Numbered from the stretch's first letter, positions 44,666 to 54,919 are shown. The stretch is 64,000 nt of DNA from Cytophagales bacterium (GCA_025056215.1 JANWWC010000003.1:186001-250000), one strand, 5' to 3'. The notes: generated from the letters alone by a model not told the origin. Numbers and translations are program-made.

Positions 44666-45982
44666 ATGAAAACCATTATCGTTTGGTATCGGAATGACTT
44701 GCGCATTCACGATCATGTTCCTTTGTTTAGAGCTTTCCAAAAAACGCGCTACATCGTTCCTGTTTATTGCTTCGACCCTCGCTTATGGGAAAAAACTTCT
44801 TTTGGCTTTCCTAAAACAGGAGGATTTCGCACTCGATTCTTATTAGAATCTGTTGCTGACCTACAAAAAAATATTGCATCTCTCGGTGGCTGTCTAATTG
44901 TACGTTATGGAAAGCCCGAAGAGGTGCTACCTGAAATCGCTCAAAAAACAAATGCCTCCGCTGTATATGCTTCAAAAGAAATTGCTTCAGAAGAAGTGAA
45001 AGTAGAACAAGCCGTAGAAAAAAAGTTGCTACAAAACGGAATACCACTTCAGTTGTTTTGGAACAGTTCTCTTTATCACCCTGAAGATTTGCCATTTCCT
45101 ATTAAAAAAGTACCAGATGTCTTCACAAATTTCCGCAAAGAAGTAGAAAAATTTGCAAAAGTTCCGCCTCCTGTTCCTACCCCAGAAAAAATAGAAACAC
45201 CTCCAACAGATTCTGAAAAAATTACTTATCAACCTTCTTGGAACGTTCCTTTGCTCGAATCAGACGCCCGCACAGCATTTCCTTTTCGAGGAGGAGAAAG
45301 CAGAGCACTCGTGCGTCTACAAGAATATTTTTGGCAAACTGATGCTTTGCGCTATTATAAAGATACGCGCAACGGATTAATTGGACCGAACTATTCTTCG
45401 AAATTTTCTCCCTGGCTTGCGAATGGATGCCTTTCTACTCGGCTAGTCTATCATAAAGTTTTACAATATGAAAAAGAGCGCTTTCAAAACGAATCGACTT
45501 ATTGGCTCATTTTCGAGCTTCTTTGGCGCGACTATTTCCGATGGATTGCCAAAAAGTACGGCAATGCTATTTTTCGAAAGGAGGGCATCAAACAAAAACC
45601 TTTGAACTTACAAGATTCATACGCAACTTTTGAAAAATGGGCTTACGGAAATACTGGAGTTCCTTTCGTTGATGCTAACATGAAAGAGCTTTTACTCACA
45701 GGTTTTATGTCAAACAGAGGCAGACAAAACGTAGCGAGTTTTTTAGTGCACGACCTAAAAGTAAACTGGGTAATGGGAGCAGAGTGGTTTGAATCGTGGC
45801 TCATAGACTATGACGTTTATAGCAATTGGGGAAATTGGAACTATATTGCAGGAGTTGGCAACGACCCGCGCGAGAATCGTTATTTTAATATAGAACGACA
45901 AGCACAAACTTATGACCCTGACGGCAAGTACGTGCGCTTATGGTTATCAGAAAAAAATCAACCTGCCCAACAAGCATATTAG
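44666..45982 (+). CDS. DASH-family cryptochrome/photolyase
   Basis: Flavoprotein that repairs UV-damaged single-stranded or looped DNA and may sense light. The 438-residue length and the N-terminal IVWYRNDLRIHDH string are typical. The FAD domain shows LIFELLWRDYFRW, NANM-like VDANMKELLLTGFMSNRGRQNVASFL, WLIDYDVYSNWGNWNYIAGVGNDPRE, the last being characteristic of the DASH group. It ends four bases before the convergent M61 peptidase stop. Whether it also acts as a light sensor is unknown. Confidence 0.93.
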   Translation: MKTIIVWYRNDLRIHDHVPLFRAFQKTRYIVPVYCFDPRLWEKTSFGFPKTGGFRTRFLLESVADLQKNIASLGGCLIVRYGKPEEVLPEIAQKTNASAVYASKEIASEEVKVEQAVEKKLLQNGIPLQLFWNSSLYHPEDLPFPIKKVPDVFTNFRKEVEKFAKVPPPVPTPEKIETPPTDSEKITYQPSWNVPLLESDARTAFPFRGGESRALVRLQEYFWQTDALRYYKDTRNGLIGPNYSSKFSPWLANGCLSTRLVYHKVLQYEKERFQNESTYWLIFELLWRDYFRWIAKKYGNAIFRKEGIKQKPLNLQDSYATFEKWAYGNTGVPFVDANMKELLLTGFMSNRGRQNVASFLVHDLKVNWVMGAEWFESWLIDYDVYSNWGNWNYIAGVGNDPRENRYFNIERQAQTYDPDGKYVRLWLSEKNQPAQQAY

Positions 45983-45986
45983 TGTG

Positions 45987-47786
45987 CTATTCCGAAGTTT
46001 TTAACCAAACAGACTGTATAAAGTTATCTGAACTATCTTGCAAGGGCTTAATTTGAATAAAAGGACAATTAGCATAATTTCCTGTATTTACAGGGATTTC
46101 TTGCACTCTGTTGTAGCGACTTACCATAATCTGAACTACCTGAGAAGGGAGCAAGTAATTCATGTAATTATCCCAAAATGCCTTAGATTCAATTCGGTGA
46201 CCATTAATGCTCAACAATTCATCTTGCGCACTAATTCCTGCCCGCCATGCAGGAGAAGAGCGCTCTACTTCCTTGACATACAATCTGCAATTTCTTTCCT
46301 CTACCAAAATACCCAAAAACAGTTTCTGAGGTTCATATACTAATTTTAACCCAAAAGGAGCAAAAAATTCTTCGTAAGGGATAGGATTTGTTCCATAGAT
46401 GTAGTTTTGCCAAAAAGAAGTGAGAGATTTGCCCACAAGAAATTCGATTTGCTGCTTAACATCATTTTCTGAGTACGTTTTCCCTTTCTTAAAAAAATGA
46501 TGATACAAACGCGCCATCAACGTATCAAGATTATACTTTCCTTGAGAAGATTTTATGATTTCCATATCCAACAACATGCCAATCACCGAGCCTTTTTGAT
46601 AATAGTTTACTTGGGAATTTCTTGTGTTTTCATTTTTGCGGTAGTATTTAATCCAAGTATCCAAACTTGACTCTGCAAGAGACTGCACAGAATCGCCGGG
46701 CGTACAAACCACTGAATGTATGTTTTTAGCTAACACTTCTTGCAAATAAAAATCCCTGTTAATAATTCCTGCGCGATAGCAAAGTAAGTCATCATAATAA
46801 CTTGTAAAACCTTCTACAATCCAAAGAAGTGATGTGTAACTTTCATTTTCATAATCCACTTTTGCAAGTGCATCAGGGCGCAAACGCTTGGCGTTCCACA
46901 AATGAAAATATTCGTGAGCTATCAGTCCTAAAAAATTTGCGTAAGCTGATGGAGTAGCGCCCGTAAAACTTTCAGTCATTACAGTAGTAGAATTAAGATG
47001 TTCTAATCCACCTCCTAAATTATGTCCACAATGTACAATAAACGTGTAGTTCGGGCAAGGATGCTCTCCGAACACTTTTACAGCTTGAAGAACAATTTTT
47101 TTAGTATCTTCTATCAATTTTTTTATGTCAAAAGCATGCACCCCGTAGATAGCAAACTCGTGCGGAACCCCTAGTACCTCGAATGAAACTACTTCATGAT
47201 TTCCGATTTCTAAAGGGCTGTCTGCTAAAAAATCGTAATTAGGAGCTGTGCGTATCCAAGGATCTTGCGCCTCCATCGGGAGTTGCGTAGAGATTTTATT
47301 CCAGCTTTGATAAGGCTCGATTTTGAGTCGAATAGGCAAATGCTCTAAGCCTTTCACAAACATAAACACATTAGAACCGTTCAAATAAGCGTGTGTCTCA
47401 TCTACGATACTCGTTCTCACTGTCCATTCAAAAGCATATACGCTGTACTTGATACTAATAAATTTTTTCTTTTGCGTATAAACACGCCAAGTATTTTTAT
47501 TGATTTTGCGAATAGGAATAGGCTTATCGTCTGCCGAAGCAAAAACGCGCTCTACATTTTTAGAAAATTCTCGAATCAGGTAAGAGCCAGGTGCCCAAGT
47601 AGGAAGCTTTAAGTCTAATGAGTCTTGTTTTACATCTTTGATCTCGAGCACTACCTCCGCATAATGAGTTTGCGGTTCTGGAAATCGAAGAGTATAAAAT
47701 AAGCTCTGAGCATTTGCGCACAGTCCATATCCAATAAACAGCAGGCTGAAAACAGTTTTTTGGTATATTCCCATTTTTTGAAGCAA
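45987..47786 (-). CDS. M61-family metallopeptidase with PDZ domain
   Basis: A secreted or periplasmic peptidase of 599 residues related to glycyl aminopeptidase. Seen: a signal peptide of about 26 residues, an N-terminal beta-rich domain with the string LPTWAPGSYLIREFSKNV, the zinc-binding HEYFH (His291, Glu292, His295) followed by LWNAKRLRP, and a C-terminal PDZ domain (about residues 490-575) with a Gly-Ile-Ser-Ala-Gln-Asp-Glu-Leu segment. The conserved glutamate (the third zinc ligand) should lie in EGFTSYYDDL about residue 330. Substrate unknown. Confidence 0.9.
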   Translation of the reverse strand: MLQKMGIYQKTVFSLLFIGYGLCANAQSLFYTLRFPEPQTHYAEVVLEIKDVKQDSLDLKLPTWAPGSYLIREFSKNVERVFASADDKPIPIRKINKNTWRVYTQKKKFISIKYSVYAFEWTVRTSIVDETHAYLNGSNVFMFVKGLEHLPIRLKIEPYQSWNKISTQLPMEAQDPWIRTAPNYDFLADSPLEIGNHEVVSFEVLGVPHEFAIYGVHAFDIKKLIEDTKKIVLQAVKVFGEHPCPNYTFIVHCGHNLGGGLEHLNSTTVMTESFTGATPSAYANFLGLIAHEYFHLWNAKRLRPDALAKVDYENESYTSLLWIVEGFTSYYDDLLCYRAGIINRDFYLQEVLAKNIHSVVCTPGDSVQSLAESSLDTWIKYYRKNENTRNSQVNYYQKGSVIGMLLDMEIIKSSQGKYNLDTLMARLYHHFFKKGKTYSENDVKQQIEFLVGKSLTSFWQNYIYGTNPIPYEEFFAPFGLKLVYEPQKLFLGILVEERNCRLYVKEVERSSPAWRAGISAQDELLSINGHRIESKAFWDNYMNYLLPSQVVQIMVSRYNRVQEIPVNTGNYANCPFIQIKPLQDSSDNFIQSVWLKTSE

Positions 47787-47858
47787 GAAAGCAAGAAACT
47801 AAATTGCTGCAATTAATAAACTTTTAAACTTTCTCAAAAAAAGTTGAAATAATTTTAT

Positions 47859-47892
47859 GAAGATTTTGTTTGGCATTCAACAGAAAATCTTC
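47859..47892. repeat. 9-bp inverted repeat next to the TPR-mfd promoter
   Basis: GAAGATTTT (47859-47867) and its complement AAAATCTTC (47884-47892), separated by 16 bases, lie between the divergent M61 gene and the TPR-mfd promoter and end six bases before its -33 element. It could be an operator or a hairpin; no protein that binds it is known. Confidence 0.4.
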
Positions 47893-47898
47893 GTCACT

Positions 47899-47928
47899 TT
47901 TGGTTTTCGGTATGATTTTTTAACTTTG
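47899..47928 (+). promoter_or_regulatory. Promoter of the TPR-mfd pair
   Basis: TTTG at 47899-47902 and TAACTTTG at 47921-47928, with an 18-base spacer, fit the Bacteroidota consensus. Transcription would start a few bases before the ATG at 47948. Confidence 0.65.
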
Positions 47929-47947
47929 CACATCTAATAGTTGATTT

Positions 47948-48631
47948 ATGGCAAATAAGGAAGAAATCAAAATTTTAGAAAGCGCAGAAGCGTTACAAGA
48001 AAAATTAAACAAAACGCAAGCGTTTCTTGAAAATAATAAAAAAATTGTATCAGCAGTACTCGGAGGAATTGTGGGAATTATTGCAACGATAGTCGGCTAT
48101 AACTGGTATGTTCAACAACAAAATGAGGAAGCTGAAAATCAATTATTTCCTGCTATTTTTTATTTAGAAAAAGATTCTCTCAACAAAGCGCTTTATGGCG
48201 ATAATAACACTACTGATGGTTTTGTTGCTATTGCAGAAAATTATAGTTCGACGCGCGCGGGAAATCTGGCGAACTTTTATGCAGGGTTTATATTTCTCAA
48301 AAAAGGCGAGTTTGACAAAGCAATCCAATATTTAAAAGAATTTGACGCAAACGATTTATTAGTACAGGCGCGCGCTTATTGCCTAATCGGAGACGCTTAC
48401 ATGGAAAAAAAAGAATATCAAAACGCCGCTTCTTTTTATGAAAAGGCTGCCTCATACAAACCCACCGAAGAGTTTACTCCTATTTACCTTCTCAAACTTG
48501 GCTTAGCTTACGAAGCACAAAACAACCTAGAAAAAGCTAATCAGGCCTATACTAGAATTATCGAAGAATTTGAAAACTCTCCAGAAGTAGAAAAAGCTAA
48601 AAAATCAAGAGCAAGAAACGGTATGTTTTGA
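47948..48631 (+). CDS. Single-pass TPR membrane protein (YfgM-like)
   Basis: A 227-residue protein with a cytoplasmic start, one membrane helix (about residues 36-57, VSAVLGGIVGIIATIVGYNWYV-like), and a C-terminal domain with several TPR-like helices, including AQARAYCLIGDAYMEKKEY-like and AYEAQNNLEKANQAY segments. It resembles the ancillary TPR proteins found near protein-export or Bam genes in other bacteria, but its partner here is unknown. mfd begins 49 bases downstream, so they may be co-transcribed. Confidence 0.75.
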   Translation: MANKEEIKILESAEALQEKLNKTQAFLENNKKIVSAVLGGIVGIIATIVGYNWYVQQQNEEAENQLFPAIFYLEKDSLNKALYGDNNTTDGFVAIAENYSSTRAGNLANFYAGFIFLKKGEFDKAIQYLKEFDANDLLVQARAYCLIGDAYMEKKEYQNAASFYEKAASYKPTEEFTPIYLLKLGLAYEAQNNLEKANQAYTRIIEEFENSPEVEKAKKSRARNGMF

Positions 48632-48680
48632 AAGAAAGCGAGAAATTCGTCAATCCGAGTAAAAAACTTCAAACTCTCAT

Positions 48681-51600
48681 ATGGAAAATTCTTCTCGCGT
48701 TTCAACTGAAACAGATAAAGTATTTTCGGTAAACGATTTGCTTGCTTTATACCAAGACTCTGCTTACATTCATCTGCTCGCTGAGCATCTTCAGGAGACT
48801 TGTCAAGTGGTTCATTTAGAAGGCTTTCAAGGAAGTTCAGATGCTGTTTGGGCTGTATCTCTTTATCAAAAAATAAAAGGAACTCATCTTTTTATACTCA
48901 ACGACAAAGAAGAAGCAATGTACTTTGCTCAAGACTTAGAGCACTTGCTTCCACATAAAGAAATCTTGTTTTTTCCTACCTCCTACAGAAAGCCTTATCA
49001 ATTCTTAGAAATAGAGAACGCAAATATTTTACAAAGAGCTGAAGTGCTCAATGCGCTTACAAACAAAAACCCAGAGGGTGAATTAATAGTGACTTATCCA
49101 GAGGCCCTACCCGAAAAAGTAATTCGACAAGCTTCTCTAATAAAACACACCTTTGCTCTCAAAGTAGGCGAAAAGATAGATATGGCATTTTTGGAAGAAA
49201 TGCTCATAACTTACGACTTCGAAAGAACGGATTTCGTTGCAGAAGCCGGACAATATGCTATTCGAGGCGGAATCGTAGATGTATTTAGTTTTTCGAATGA
49301 CTTACCCTATCGGATTGAATTCTTTGAAGATAAAATAGAAAGTATTCGCACTTTTGACCCTCTTACGCAACTATCTCTCGAACAAAAAAAATACATTGCC
49401 ATCATTCCTGATGTTCAAACTAAACTTTTGCAAGAAAAAAGAGAGTCTTTTTTATCGTTCATTCCACAAAATAGTATTATTTGGACAAAAGATGCCCATC
49501 ATTTATTCGAAGTACTCACTTATTACTTTCAAAAGGCCAATGATGAGTTCGAACAAATTTTAAAATCATCGGGTGGCGATATTCAGATTATCAAAGAACC
49601 AACAGAGCTATTTGAAACTAGAGCTGAATTCGAAAAAAAATGGAAATCTTTTTCTAGAGTTGAATTCGGAGTAAAATTTTATGATAATCCCACTTTTACT
49701 TTTCAAGTACATACCAAAGCACAACCTTCTTTTGCAAAAGATTTTAAAAAAATTGGAAACACACTCTACGAACACACCTTGAAAGGAACTACTAATATTA
49801 TCGCCTCTGATTCTATGAGACAACTCCATAGAATTAGGTTAATCTTCGACGAAGTATTTCCTTCTGTTCAATATCGCGATTTGAACACCTCTTTGAGAGG
49901 GGGATTCTACGATGAGCAACATCAAGTTTTACTCTATACAGACCATCAGCTTTTTGAGCGCTTTCATCGCTATCAAGAAAAAGCTCAATATACTAAAGCT
50001 AAAGCGCTCACACTCAAAGAGCTTAGAGAACTGAAAGTTGGAGATTATGTAGTGCACATCGACTACGGAATTGCGCGCTTTGGAGGACTGGAACGCAAAA
50101 CTACTCCCGAAGGAAATATGCAAGAAGCAATTCGTCTCATCTTCCGCGACGACGATTTGCTTTATGTAAGCATTCATGCACTACATAAAATTTCTAAATA
50201 CACAGGGCAAGAAGGAAGAATTCCTCCTCTAAGCAAACTCGGAAGTAATGAATGGGAACAAAAGAAGACTAAAACTAAAAAACGACTTAAAGATATTGCG
50301 CGAGAGCTTATCCAACTGTATGCTAAACGAAAAATTACACCAGGGTACGCTTTCAGCAAAGATTCTTATCTACAAGCAGAACTCGAATCTTCTTTTCTCT
50401 ACGAAGATACGCCCGACCAAGCCAAAGCTACTGCCGACGTAAAAGCAGATATGGAAAAGCCTATTCCAATGGACAGGCTTATTTGTGGAGACGTAGGCTT
50501 TGGGAAAACAGAAATCGCCATTCGCGCTGCCTTTAAAGCTGCTCTCGATGGAAAACAAGTAGCAGTATTAGTTCCTACAACCATTCTAGCGCTCCAACAT
50601 TATAAAACCTTCACTGCGAGAATGGAAAAATTTCCGATAACCATAGATTATATTTGCCGTTTCCGAACTCAAAAAGAAATTAATGAAATTTATCAGAAGC
50701 TTTCTGAAGGAAAAATCGACATACTTATCGGTACACATGCCATTCTTAGTAACAAAATCAAATTCAAAGACTTAGGTCTGCTCATCATCGACGAAGAGCA
50801 AAAATTTGGCGTAAGAGCCAAAGAAAAACTCCGCGAAATGCGTGTAAATGTAGATACTCTCACACTGACAGCTACTCCCATTCCGAGAACCTTATACTTT
50901 TCTTTGATAGGCATACGAGACTTATCCGTTATCAATACACCACCGCCTAACCGCCAACCTGTTACTACTCGATTATATAATTATTCCGATGAAATTATCC
51001 GAGATGCCATACGCGCCGAACTACGTCGAGGAGGTCAAGTATTTTATGTATACAACCGCGTTACAGATATAGAGTCAGTCGCTAACAATATCATTAGTCT
51101 CGTACCAGATGCCAAAGTTGCTTACGCTCACGGACAAATGGAAGATGAACGCCTCGAAAAAATTATGGCTAAATTTATTGAAGGTGAATACGACGTATTA
51201 GTTTCTACCAATATTATCGAATCAGGATTAGACATTCCAAATGCGAACACAATTATCATCGATAATGCAAATATGTTCGGCTTGAGCGACTTACACCAAA
51301 TGCGAGGCCGCGTGGGGCGCTCTAACCGAAAAGCCTATTGTTATCTGCTCGTTCGCTCTTTGTATTCTTTGCCACCTGATGCACTCAAACGATTGCGCAC
51401 ACTCGAAGAATTCTCGGAGCTAGGAGATGGTTTCAAAATTGCTATGCGAGACTTAGACCTGCGAGGTGCAGGAGATTTACTCAATTCAGAACAAAGTGGA
51501 TTTATCAACGAATTAGGATTTGATGCTTATAACCAAATCTTACAAGAGGCTGTTCTAGAACTCAAAAAAGAAGAATTTGCAGAACTCTTTGCTGACGAAC

Positions 51601-52070
51601 CCTTACGAGCTTCTTTGGGAGAATGCAACGTAGAAACAGATCTTGAAATTATCATTCCTGAATCTTACGTTGCTAATATTTCAGAACGCCTCAACCTCTA
51701 CATTACTGCCGATAACCTTAAAAACGAAGAAGAGTTAGAAGAATTCGCCAACCAGCTTCGCGACCGCTTCGGACCTATTCCTGAAAGTGTACAAGAGCTT
51801 TTCAAAGTCGTTAGGCTAAGGTGGATTGGAAAACAACTTGGCTTTGAAAAGATTATTTTAAAAAACAATACCATGAAAGCTCAATTAGTTCCTGCCCAAA
51901 ATGAAGAATATTATAAAGGAGAAATTTTTGGAAAGATAGTCAACTACGTTGCTAAACGTCCTCAAAGGTGCAAACTCATTGATGCAAAAGGAAGAGCCAT
52001 TTTCGAAATGACAGATGTCAAGACTGTTGACGGAGCAATGAAAGCACTTAAGAGTATTTTAGAAAGCTGA
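48681..52070 (+). CDS. mfd: Transcription-repair coupling factor
   Basis: ATP-driven translocase that removes RNA polymerase stalled at DNA lesions and recruits UvrA. The 1129-residue length is normal. Seen: an N-terminal UvrB-like region, the RNA-polymerase-interacting CarD-like domain around residues 455-525 with YVVHIDYGIARFGG, the Walker A GDVGFGKTE (about residue 603), the helicase box IIDEEQKFG, the ATPIPRT motif, the RGRVGRS motif, and the C-terminal regulatory domain. The convergent anti-sigma gene ends 16 bases beyond. Confidence 0.97.
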   Translation: MENSSRVSTETDKVFSVNDLLALYQDSAYIHLLAEHLQETCQVVHLEGFQGSSDAVWAVSLYQKIKGTHLFILNDKEEAMYFAQDLEHLLPHKEILFFPTSYRKPYQFLEIENANILQRAEVLNALTNKNPEGELIVTYPEALPEKVIRQASLIKHTFALKVGEKIDMAFLEEMLITYDFERTDFVAEAGQYAIRGGIVDVFSFSNDLPYRIEFFEDKIESIRTFDPLTQLSLEQKKYIAIIPDVQTKLLQEKRESFLSFIPQNSIIWTKDAHHLFEVLTYYFQKANDEFEQILKSSGGDIQIIKEPTELFETRAEFEKKWKSFSRVEFGVKFYDNPTFTFQVHTKAQPSFAKDFKKIGNTLYEHTLKGTTNIIASDSMRQLHRIRLIFDEVFPSVQYRDLNTSLRGGFYDEQHQVLLYTDHQLFERFHRYQEKAQYTKAKALTLKELRELKVGDYVVHIDYGIARFGGLERKTTPEGNMQEAIRLIFRDDDLLYVSIHALHKISKYTGQEGRIPPLSKLGSNEWEQKKTKTKKRLKDIARELIQLYAKRKITPGYAFSKDSYLQAELESSFLYEDTPDQAKATADVKADMEKPIPMDRLICGDVGFGKTEIAIRAAFKAALDGKQVAVLVPTTILALQHYKTFTARMEKFPITIDYICRFRTQKEINEIYQKLSEGKIDILIGTHAILSNKIKFKDLGLLIIDEEQKFGVRAKEKLREMRVNVDTLTLTATPIPRTLYFSLIGIRDLSVINTPPPNRQPVTTRLYNYSDEIIRDAIRAELRRGGQVFYVYNRVTDIESVANNIISLVPDAKVAYAHGQMEDERLEKIMAKFIEGEYDVLVSTNIIESGLDIPNANTIIIDNANMFGLSDLHQMRGRVGRSNRKAYCYLLVRSLYSLPPDALKRLRTLEEFSELGDGFKIAMRDLDLRGAGDLLNSEQSGFINELGFDAYNQILQEAVLELKKEEFAELFADEPLRASLGECNVETDLEIIIPESYVANISERLNLYITADNLKNEEELEEFANQLRDRFGPIPESVQELFKVVRLRWIGKQLGFEKIILKNNTMKAQLVPAQNEEYYKGEIFGKIVNYVAKRPQRCKLIDAKGRAIFEMTDVKTVDGAMKALKSILES

Positions 52071-52086
52071 TTTAGTGTGTTCAATT

Positions 52087-52548
52087 TTAAATAGCTTTTG
52101 TACCGCCAATTTCTTTAATCATTCTGCATACCGAAATTCCTTCACGCTTATCTATTTGAATTTTATCCATAATTTTTTTAACAAGACCTAATCCAATATT
52201 GCCTCGCTTGCGCTCTTTGATAATTTGTTCTATTGTAGGCACTGCGTAATCTACGATGTTAAAAATTTCTCCTTTATCGCGAATTTCAAAAATTAGCTGG
52301 TGAGGAACCTGCCTAGGAGAAACATCTACATAAATCACTAATTCTAAAGATTCATTTGGATTGCAACCATGAGAATGCTCCATTCGATTGCAACACACTT
52401 CGTCAACTGCGAGTATCATCAAGTTGGCGTCTCCTTCCTTAAGATTATACTGAGCCAACACACTTCCGACGAACTCTCGGACTTCTTTCAAGCTATCTAT
52501 ACTACAGTTTACTTTTTTTCTGTAGACTTTGTACGTGTCGTTTTGCAT
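52087..52548 (-). CDS. RsbW-like ATP-binding regulator (anti-sigma-type kinase)
   Basis: A 153-residue histidine-kinase-like ATPase of the RsbW/SpoIIAB group, which in other bacteria binds a sigma factor or other partner and phosphorylates an STAS protein. Seen: the N-box VDEVCCNRMEHSHG, the G1-type segment IRDKGEIFN, and the G2-type GNIGLGLVKKIMD. The start ATG lies within the STAS gene, a 47-base overlap, and the fold requires at least that start. Sigma factor or response phosphatase not seen. Its target is unknown. Confidence 0.85.
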   Translation of the reverse strand: MQNDTYKVYRKKVNCSIDSLKEVREFVGSVLAQYNLKEGDANLMILAVDEVCCNRMEHSHGCNPNESLELVIYVDVSPRQVPHQLIFEIRDKGEIFNIVDYAVPTIEQIIKERKRGNIGLGLVKKIMDKIQIDKREGISVCRMIKEIGGTKAI

Positions 52549-52861
52549 CGTCTTTCGTGTTTAAAATAGGCATAAGCTTATCTAATCCGAGTAGTTTGAA
52601 CACTTTCATCACCTTATCACTTACACCATAGATTGCCAAAAAAAGTTTTCCACTTTCGCAGTCTTCTAAGCGAGAAGTGAAGACACCAATCCCTGGTGAA
52701 GATATATAATTCAGTCCTGAAAAATCTATTAATATCACATTTTTACCTTTTTCTACAGCGCTTGTTAGTTCATCATCAAGTTTTACTGACGATGAAGCAT
52801 CTAAATCTCCACTTACAGTAATAATATAATACTGCTGTTCTTCTGTAATTTGCAATTCCAT
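52502..52861 (-). CDS. STAS-domain anti-sigma-factor antagonist
   Basis: A 119-residue single-domain STAS protein. The phospho-acceptor region reads LNYISSPGIGVF, with Ser55 at the position phosphorylated in SpoIIAA-type proteins; the usual aspartate before it is a serine, and a proline follows. It precedes and overlaps the RsbW-like kinase gene, which is the usual order of antagonist then anti-sigma factor. No PP2C phosphatase or sigma factor is adjacent. Confidence 0.85.
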   Translation of the reverse strand: MELQITEEQQYYIITVSGDLDASSSVKLDDELTSAVEKGKNVILIDFSGLNYISSPGIGVFTSRLEDCESGKLFLAIYGVSDKVMKVFKLLGLDKLMPILNTKDDAKRHVQSLQKKSKL

Positions 52862-52911
52862 AGCTTATATAACGTTTCTTAGTAAAAGTTGTTACGGTTA
52901 TCATCAAAAAT

Positions 52912-53817
52912 CTACTTATTCTCGAAAATAACTTTTCCCACAGTTACGTCAATATTAAAAGTAATCATAGGCACTGAGTTATTTTCTAGTGGTTTATTAA
53001 CGTAGATACCAGTGGTATTTTCTTTGAAATTCTTGGGAAGCTCGATTTTTGATAAAGAGGTATTTTTTATCTTTAACAAAATATTTTCCTGTGTTTCTGG
53101 CAATCGAACTATAAGACTTCCTGCTCCCGCTTTTACATTAATCACAGAAGGATGAAGATTGTCTTTGCTAAAGTCTAGCAGCAATTTGCCTACTCCTAGT
53201 TCTGCATTTACTTCTTTTGCGCGCGCATAATTCAACCGCATAATTTCGATTTCTCCGAATTCCATTCTAATCACTAAAGAATCCATCGAAATAGGATTAG
53301 GTTTTCCTGCTAAATAATTAATTCTGATTTTATTATTTCCAGATTTAATAGCTAAGTGTTTAATAGAAATTTCTGAAAGATTAAAAAAAGACTCTCCTGA
53401 CCCTAAATGAAATAATAAACGGTAAACAGTTTTATCATTAACATAAAGATGCCATATGTTAGGCAATGAACTTTCTGCAAGTTTTTTCAATGCAAAGCCA
53501 CTCTTTTCAAGTACTACAAAATTTACTCGATTTGTTTTAGCAATAAAATCTGTAGTAGTATTAGTAGAATGGTATTTTCCGTAAATTTTCAGCGGATTCG
53601 GATTTTTAGTAGCATTCAGAAAAGTATTTCCATAAGCAATTTGCGCCTGAAAAACAAGACTATCGCTCTTATTCTCTGGGAAATGATAGTTTACTTCGTA
53701 AGCATCTGTTTGAGCATACAAGAAAGTAGTTGGTAAATACAAAAAATACCGAATCAAGTATTTAATTTGGTTCATTCTGTTAAAAAGTTGATGTATGTAA
53801 GCAAACGTTTTTTTCAA
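52912..53817 (-). CDS. Toastrack-like envelope-stress protein
   Basis: A 301-residue protein with a hydrophobic N-terminal part (about residues 15-35) and then a beta-solenoid-like domain of short repeated strands, for example GVGKLLLDFSKDNL and AGAGSLIVRLPETQENILLKI. This matches the toastrack or LiaF-C-like fold, linked in other bacteria to envelope stress and cell-wall antibiotics. It lies between the STAS gene and the divergent floA. Function not shown. Confidence 0.6.
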   Translation of the reverse strand: MKKTFAYIHQLFNRMNQIKYLIRYFLYLPTTFLYAQTDAYEVNYHFPENKSDSLVFQAQIAYGNTFLNATKNPNPLKIYGKYHSTNTTTDFIAKTNRVNFVVLEKSGFALKKLAESSLPNIWHLYVNDKTVYRLLFHLGSGESFFNLSEISIKHLAIKSGNNKIRINYLAGKPNPISMDSLVIRMEFGEIEIMRLNYARAKEVNAELGVGKLLLDFSKDNLHPSVINVKAGAGSLIVRLPETQENILLKIKNTSLSKIELPKNFKENTTGIYVNKPLENNSVPMITFNIDVTVGKVIFENK

Positions 53818-53923
53818 AGAAAAGTTTTTGAATATATTTTGTTAATTCAAGAATAGAATTTTGATGTTTAGAAAAGTCATTATAATTTGAGCTCGCAATA
53901 TAATTTAAATCACAAAATTACCT

Positions 53924-54919
53924 ATGGAACTACTTGTATTAATTCTACTTTTAGTGATTGGCTTCTTCGTATTTTTATATTTTGTACCTGTAAATTTATG
54001 GATAACTGCTATTTTTTCTGGTGTTCGGATTTCTCTTCTTTCACTTATATTTATGCGTGTGCGTCGCGTACCACCTAGTACCATTGTTGAATCATTAATT
54101 ACTGCTACCAAAGCAGGTCTTCGTCTTACTGTGGAAGACTTAGAAACCCATTATTTAGCAGGTGGTCATGTGCCGCTAGTAATCAAAGCTCTTATCTCAG
54201 CCGATAAGGCAAACATACAGCTCTCATTTAAGCAAGCTGCTGCTATTGATCTAGCGGGAAGAGACGTATTCGAAGCAGTGCAAACTTCTGTCAATCCAAG
54301 AGTGATTAACACTCCTTCTGTAGCAGCAGTCGCTCAAGATGGTATTCAACTTATCGCCAAAGCACGCGTTACGGTGAGAGCTAACATCGCTCAATTAGTA
54401 GGAGGAGCAGGAGAAGAAACTATTTTGGCTCGCGTTGGAGAAGGAATTGTCACTTCTATTGGTTCGTCACAGTCTCACAAAGATGTATTAGAAAATCCTG
54501 ATAAAATTTCCAAGCTTGTTCTCTCTAAAGGATTAGATTCTGGGACAGCTTATGAAATTCTCTCCATCGACATTGCAGATATTGATGTAGGCTCTAATAT
54601 TGGTGCGAAATTACAAATAGACCAAGCCAATGCAGATTTAAAAGTCGCAGAAGCTAAAGCCGAGGAGCGTCGCGCCATGGCAGTGGCTGTAGAACAAGAA
54701 ATGAAAGCCAAAGCTCAAGCAGCGCGCGCCAAAGTAATTGAAGCAGAAGCTGAAATTCCGCTGGCTATCGCAGAAGCTTTCCGAAAAGGAAACTTAGGGA
54801 TTATGGACTATTATCGTATGAAAAACATTCAAGCTGATACCGAAATGCGAGAACAAATTGCAGAATCTGGTAAAGCTTCATCTCAATCTACTCAAGCTAA
54901 TCCATCTACAAACGATTAA
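53924..54919 (+). CDS. floA: Flotillin-like protein FloA
   Basis: Membrane-associated scaffold of lipid microdomains. Seen: an N-terminal hydrophobic segment (about residues 1-25, inserting in the inner membrane), the conserved string [20 protein letters not shown], the PHB-like domain in the middle, and a C-terminal Glu/Ala/Lys-rich coiled coil (about residues 245-300). The 331-residue length matches the FloA/YqfA family. An NfeD partner gene, usual in other bacteria, is not adjacent. A terminator follows the stop. Confidence 0.95.
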   Translation: MELLVLILLLVIGFFVFLYFVPVNLWITAIFSGVRISLLSLIFMRVRRVPPSTIVESLITATKAGLRLTVEDLETHYLAGGHVPLVIKALISADKANIQLSFKQAAAIDLAGRDVFEAVQTSVNPRVINTPSVAAVAQDGIQLIAKARVTVRANIAQLVGGAGEETILARVGEGIVTSIGSSQSHKDVLENPDKISKLVLSKGLDSGTAYEILSIDIADIDVGSNIGAKLQIDQANADLKVAEAKAEERRAMAVAVEQEMKAKAQAARAKVIEAEAEIPLAIAEAFRKGNLGIMDYYRMKNIQADTEMREQIAESGKASSQSTQANPSTND

